Assembly: GCA_004154925.1 (NCBI GenBank)
Contig: QJNS01000133.1
Span: forward strand, 148,376-212,375
Source of the DNA: Monosporascus cannonballus
Lineage: Eukaryota > Ascomycota > Sordariomycetes > Xylariales
Reading direction: 5' to 3'
DNA: 64,000 nt
The notes beneath the pieces were generated by a model. The model did no database searches. It saw nothing but the letters and a program-made list of their open reading frames with translations, and had not been told where the DNA came from. Shown piece after piece: positions 60,948 to 64,000 of the stretch (positions within the stretch are counted from its first letter, which is position 1; the number at the start of each line of letters is the position of its first letter). The translations under genes and the position numbers were made by a program.

Positions 60948-61974
60948 ACAAGATATGAAAGAAAGTCTGCAAAGGATCACCCACCATTGGTAGCTCTTGG
61001 TGAATATATTTGAATGCGCAATGCTCGGAAACAACTTGAGGGTGTGATGGGGGCGGTGTTTATGGCTAAGGGGAAGCATCTAAAGCCAGTGGATTACGCT
61101 GGGCATGGTGTTTATATACTGGGCAAAGGCAGTCGAGTGAACAGTTGGCTAGAGTGAACTACGACCATGTCCTTAGAGAATTTCACTGGATTATCCATGT
61201 ACCATGCTGTGATACCCATTTTTGACTTTATCTGCAACCTATGCTTTCTGGACAGCTGATTCCTTAGGCCTCGGACCATCGTGTTCATTGACATGGTCGA
61301 GTGGGAGGCGGCAGAGAGCTCTGAATGATATTCCAAGTCACCACGGGGCTTGTCGGATGCAACATTCAGTGCGACGTGGGCTGGTGTGACAATTAACGTC
61401 AAAGAGCAATTTTAGACCACTGCTAAACGGCAGCGTCTATTACCATACTTTACTAGTATCCATGTGCAGTGCATTCAGGGACATGCAGCTGCACACTGTC
61501 ACATTTTCCTCCGGGGACCCTTTAGAAAAAACTGCAGCCGTATCGTCATTTTCCTCTTCGGAGGTGTTCAGAGAGGAAGTCGCAGTTGCACTGTCCTTTT
61601 CCCTCGTTACATCTCTCCGGAGAGAAACTCTGTCTTTGCAAAAGCACTTGCAGATGTACCATCACTCTGATTATTATTCCTGAGGGGTTTCGAGACCTCG
61701 GTGGTCGCAACAAGGTGACTGCCTTCAAACAAGTGCCTCACGGCAGCCTCGAAGTCCAGCGGTGCTCTATCACATTATCCATAGGCCCGATGATGAATGA
61801 ACTACCTCCTGCTGAGACGTGTCCTGGCGAATTGAGCGACTCTCATGTTGTCTCTGGGCTGGGGGGCAAAGCTCATATTCCACTGCCTTTCAACTACCCT
61901 GACATGAACAGACGTGAAGTTCTAGGAGGCTAATCTGGGCGGCAAATGGCTTTACCAAACTCATGTGAATGGTA
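60948..61974. other. Unassigned region, no supportable gene
   Basis: Frames of up to about 115 codons overlap on both strands (for example 61,112-61,402 minus and 61,586-61,933 plus). None has a recognisable motif, splice pattern or family resemblance. Confidence 0.4.
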
Positions 61975-63555
61975 ATGTCCCCCACCCACATCTTGAATTT
62001 ACCCACTTCCTGAATTGGAACTTCTAACACGACACAATATTAGAAATTAAATAACAAAACAAAATCAACATATAAAAAAGGGATTTTAAAATACGTTATA
62101 GAATAATTTGTAAAGATTATAATAAAATTAAATGCTATTAATAATACTTCGTATAAAAAGCAAAGACTAAAAATGTACAAAAATTTAAAAATTTAAATAA
62201 AATTAAACTATTTGATTAAGCAAAAAAATAATAAATAAAAAACGTATAATATAATTAAAATAAAAACTGAATAATAACGTAAAAGTATTTAAATTTACAA
62301 ATATTTATAATATAATTTTCACCAATATTTAATATAATATATATATAAATATACAAAATTAAAATAAATGTTAAAAATGTAATAAATGAAAATAAAAAGG
62401 TAATAACAAATATTCATATTATATCGTATCTTATATTAACTATAAAAAGCCATTTTTATTGATATTTTACATATTATATATATATATAATTTTAAAATTA
62501 TTTATATAAATAATATATTATATAATATATTTGATTTTAAGTTAATTACGTAATTATACAGTTTTTTGATTTAGTATTTAATTAACATATGTTTTAAATT
62601 AATATATTTAAGCTTTTAAAAGTTTTTAATTATTATACTTTTTTAAAAATTAGAATGAAAATATAATAAAATATATATATAATATGTTTAATAAAATAAT
62701 AAAATATATTATATATAATTAAACATATATTTTGTGAAAACGATTATATTTAGATTTTAATAATAATAAAAAAGTAAGTATTAAAATTAAAAATTAACGT
62801 TTTAATATGATAATTATAATAATTTAAAAATGTTTTATTATTATAATAAATTTTAAGGTTTTACGTATTTAACATATAAGAAATAAAGTTATACAAAATA
62901 AAACCGCCTTTATACGAAAATAACATAACTTAACTATAATATATATTTATGTTTTCCAAAATGTTATTTTTAAATATATGAAATAAAAAAAATTAAAAAT
63001 GGTTAAAAATTCGAATAAAATACAAAATATAATTAAAAAACTTTTAAAAATAAACAAAAATATACCGAAATAAATATTATAATAAAATAAATATATAAGG
63101 CGTATTCTCTATATTATGATATATTTTTATTTAATTTTAATAATATAATTAATATTTTAATCGAAAAATATATAATTATGTAATAACTTTTCTCAAAGAC
63201 ATTACGTAATAAATTTATTAATTTTATATGAACCAATAGCCGTCTCTTTTAAAACAATATAGGAATTATTTATTTATATATTAATTTTAATTCATTTTTA
63301 TTTTTTGAATTAGTTTTAGTTAATTAAATTAAATTTTTAAATTATTTAGTTTTAAACCTTAATTATAATAAATATACATAATATTTTAACTTTAGCTTTA
63401 GTTTTATTACAAATAACCAGTTTTAAATAATTTGTTTGCAGGATATAACGTTTGTGTTATATTTATTTATTTAGTTATAAATTTTTGAATATACGGTGTT
63501 TTGCTGGGAAATCGATTCAGGAAGTGGGTAAATTCAGGATGTGGGTGGGGGACAC
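61975..63555. mobile_element. 1.58-kb TA-flanked DNA transposon with intact ends and an AT-converted core
   Basis: The ends are inverted repeats of about 41 bp (TGTCCCCCACCCACATC, then TGAATTTACCCACTTCCTGA) with only two or three mismatches. TA stands outside each end (61,973-61,974 and 63,556-63,557). Length, repeat size and TA duplication fit a Fot1/pogo or other Tc1/mariner-type element. From about 62,035 to 63,475 the core is almost pure A and T with no open frame, so any transposase is unrecognisable. The terminal repeats still carry many CpA sites, so the composition changes within a few bases of them. Confidence 0.75.
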
Positions 63556-63557
63556 TA

Positions 63558-64000
63558 AAGTGTCGATGATAGAGCACAATTGTTGGGTGTGGGAGCTGGA
63601 ACCCGGGAAAGCTACGGCCTAACCGCCACACTGCACTCGAATTTTGCAACCTGTTCGCTGAGAAAGCTCCAGGTTTTTGATGCTGCCTCTACACTTCGGA
63701 GAACTCCCGAAATAACCCTTTTAATTGGGGCAATCCCATGCAGATCACTGCCCTGTTGGATGCAGACTATCGCTCTTCGCATGCTGTATACCGTTAAACG
63801 ATTAGCTGTCATACACAGCGCAACCAGCAAAAGCGCATGCAGTTACACAACTAGCTTTATGCACTAAGCAGTCGTGCAGAAACTAGAATCTTTACTGTAC
63901 ATGTACGCATGTACCAGAGATAAGAATCTAATGGAGGGTTGAAGCGGGGCAACTGACTTAGCAATAGCGGGTTTTGGGGGGGGGGGGGGGGAGGGGGTGC
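63558..64000. other. Window end: no gene seen, 16-bp G run
   Basis: Two opposing frames at 63,580-63,867 and 63,612-63,830 overlap and have no recognised motif. A run of 16 G lies at 63,976-63,991 and may be a sequencing or assembly weak point. Confidence 0.4.

Noticed and set aside
63976..63991. Terminal G run as a telomere or functional G-quadruplex
   Set aside because: It is a homopolymer, not a TTAGGG array, and could be an assembly artefact at a low-complexity site.

Overview
The window looks like chromosomal DNA of a filamentous ascomycete (Pezizomycotina). Its genes carry short GT-AG introns with CTAAC-type branch sites, one gene is a clear autophagy scaffold ATG17, and the transposon-rich parts are extremely AT-rich with stop codons in place of CAA, CAG, CGA and TGG codons, the mark of repeat-induced point mutation (RIP). 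The species cannot be named from the sequence.

Region 1 (1 to about 31,370) is an AT-rich, gene-free block of decayed retrotransposons. It holds a Ty1/copia remnant (1-4,398), a complete chromodomain-type Ty3/gypsy element with target-site duplication TTAAT (4,404-11,268), a reverse-oriented gypsy element (about 12,300-18,519) whose LTR was later split by an unmutated solo LTR (TSD ATATA), and a three-LTR tandem gypsy structure (18,857-29,698) flanked by TTTAT. A cluster of inverted and tandem repeats follows to 31,370, where base composition changes sharply.

Region 2 (31,370-36,745) has ordinary base composition but no gene I can support. It contains one clean TA-flanked inverted-repeat element (34,977-35,287).

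Region 3 (36,746-54,110) is the gene island. It holds a 2,080-residue five-exon NACHT (STAND/NLR-like) protein with a long helical-repeat C-terminus, a frameshifted glutathione S-transferase pseudogene, atg17, a C-terminal relic of an alpha/beta hydrolase, a 626-residue protein with a divergent riboflavin-kinase-like domain, a ferric-reductase-type flavocytochrome and a DUF218 protein. No shared pathway links them; atg17 is a core gene and the rest look like accessory content.

Region 4 (54,111-64,000) is mostly gene relics and small transposons: a DUF2264 pseudogene interrupted by a 166-bp insertion that has an inverted copy 6 kb away, a degraded LTR, a 207-bp TA-flanked MITE, a broken protein-kinase gene, and a 1.58-kb TA-flanked DNA transposon whose terminal repeats are intact although its core is almost pure AT.

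No rRNA, convincing tRNA, CRISPR array or bacterial-type regulatory element was found. The best leads for something undescribed are the NACHT protein at the edge of the AT block, an antisense coding relic inside the gypsy element, the three-LTR structure, and the AT-core transposon with intact ends.
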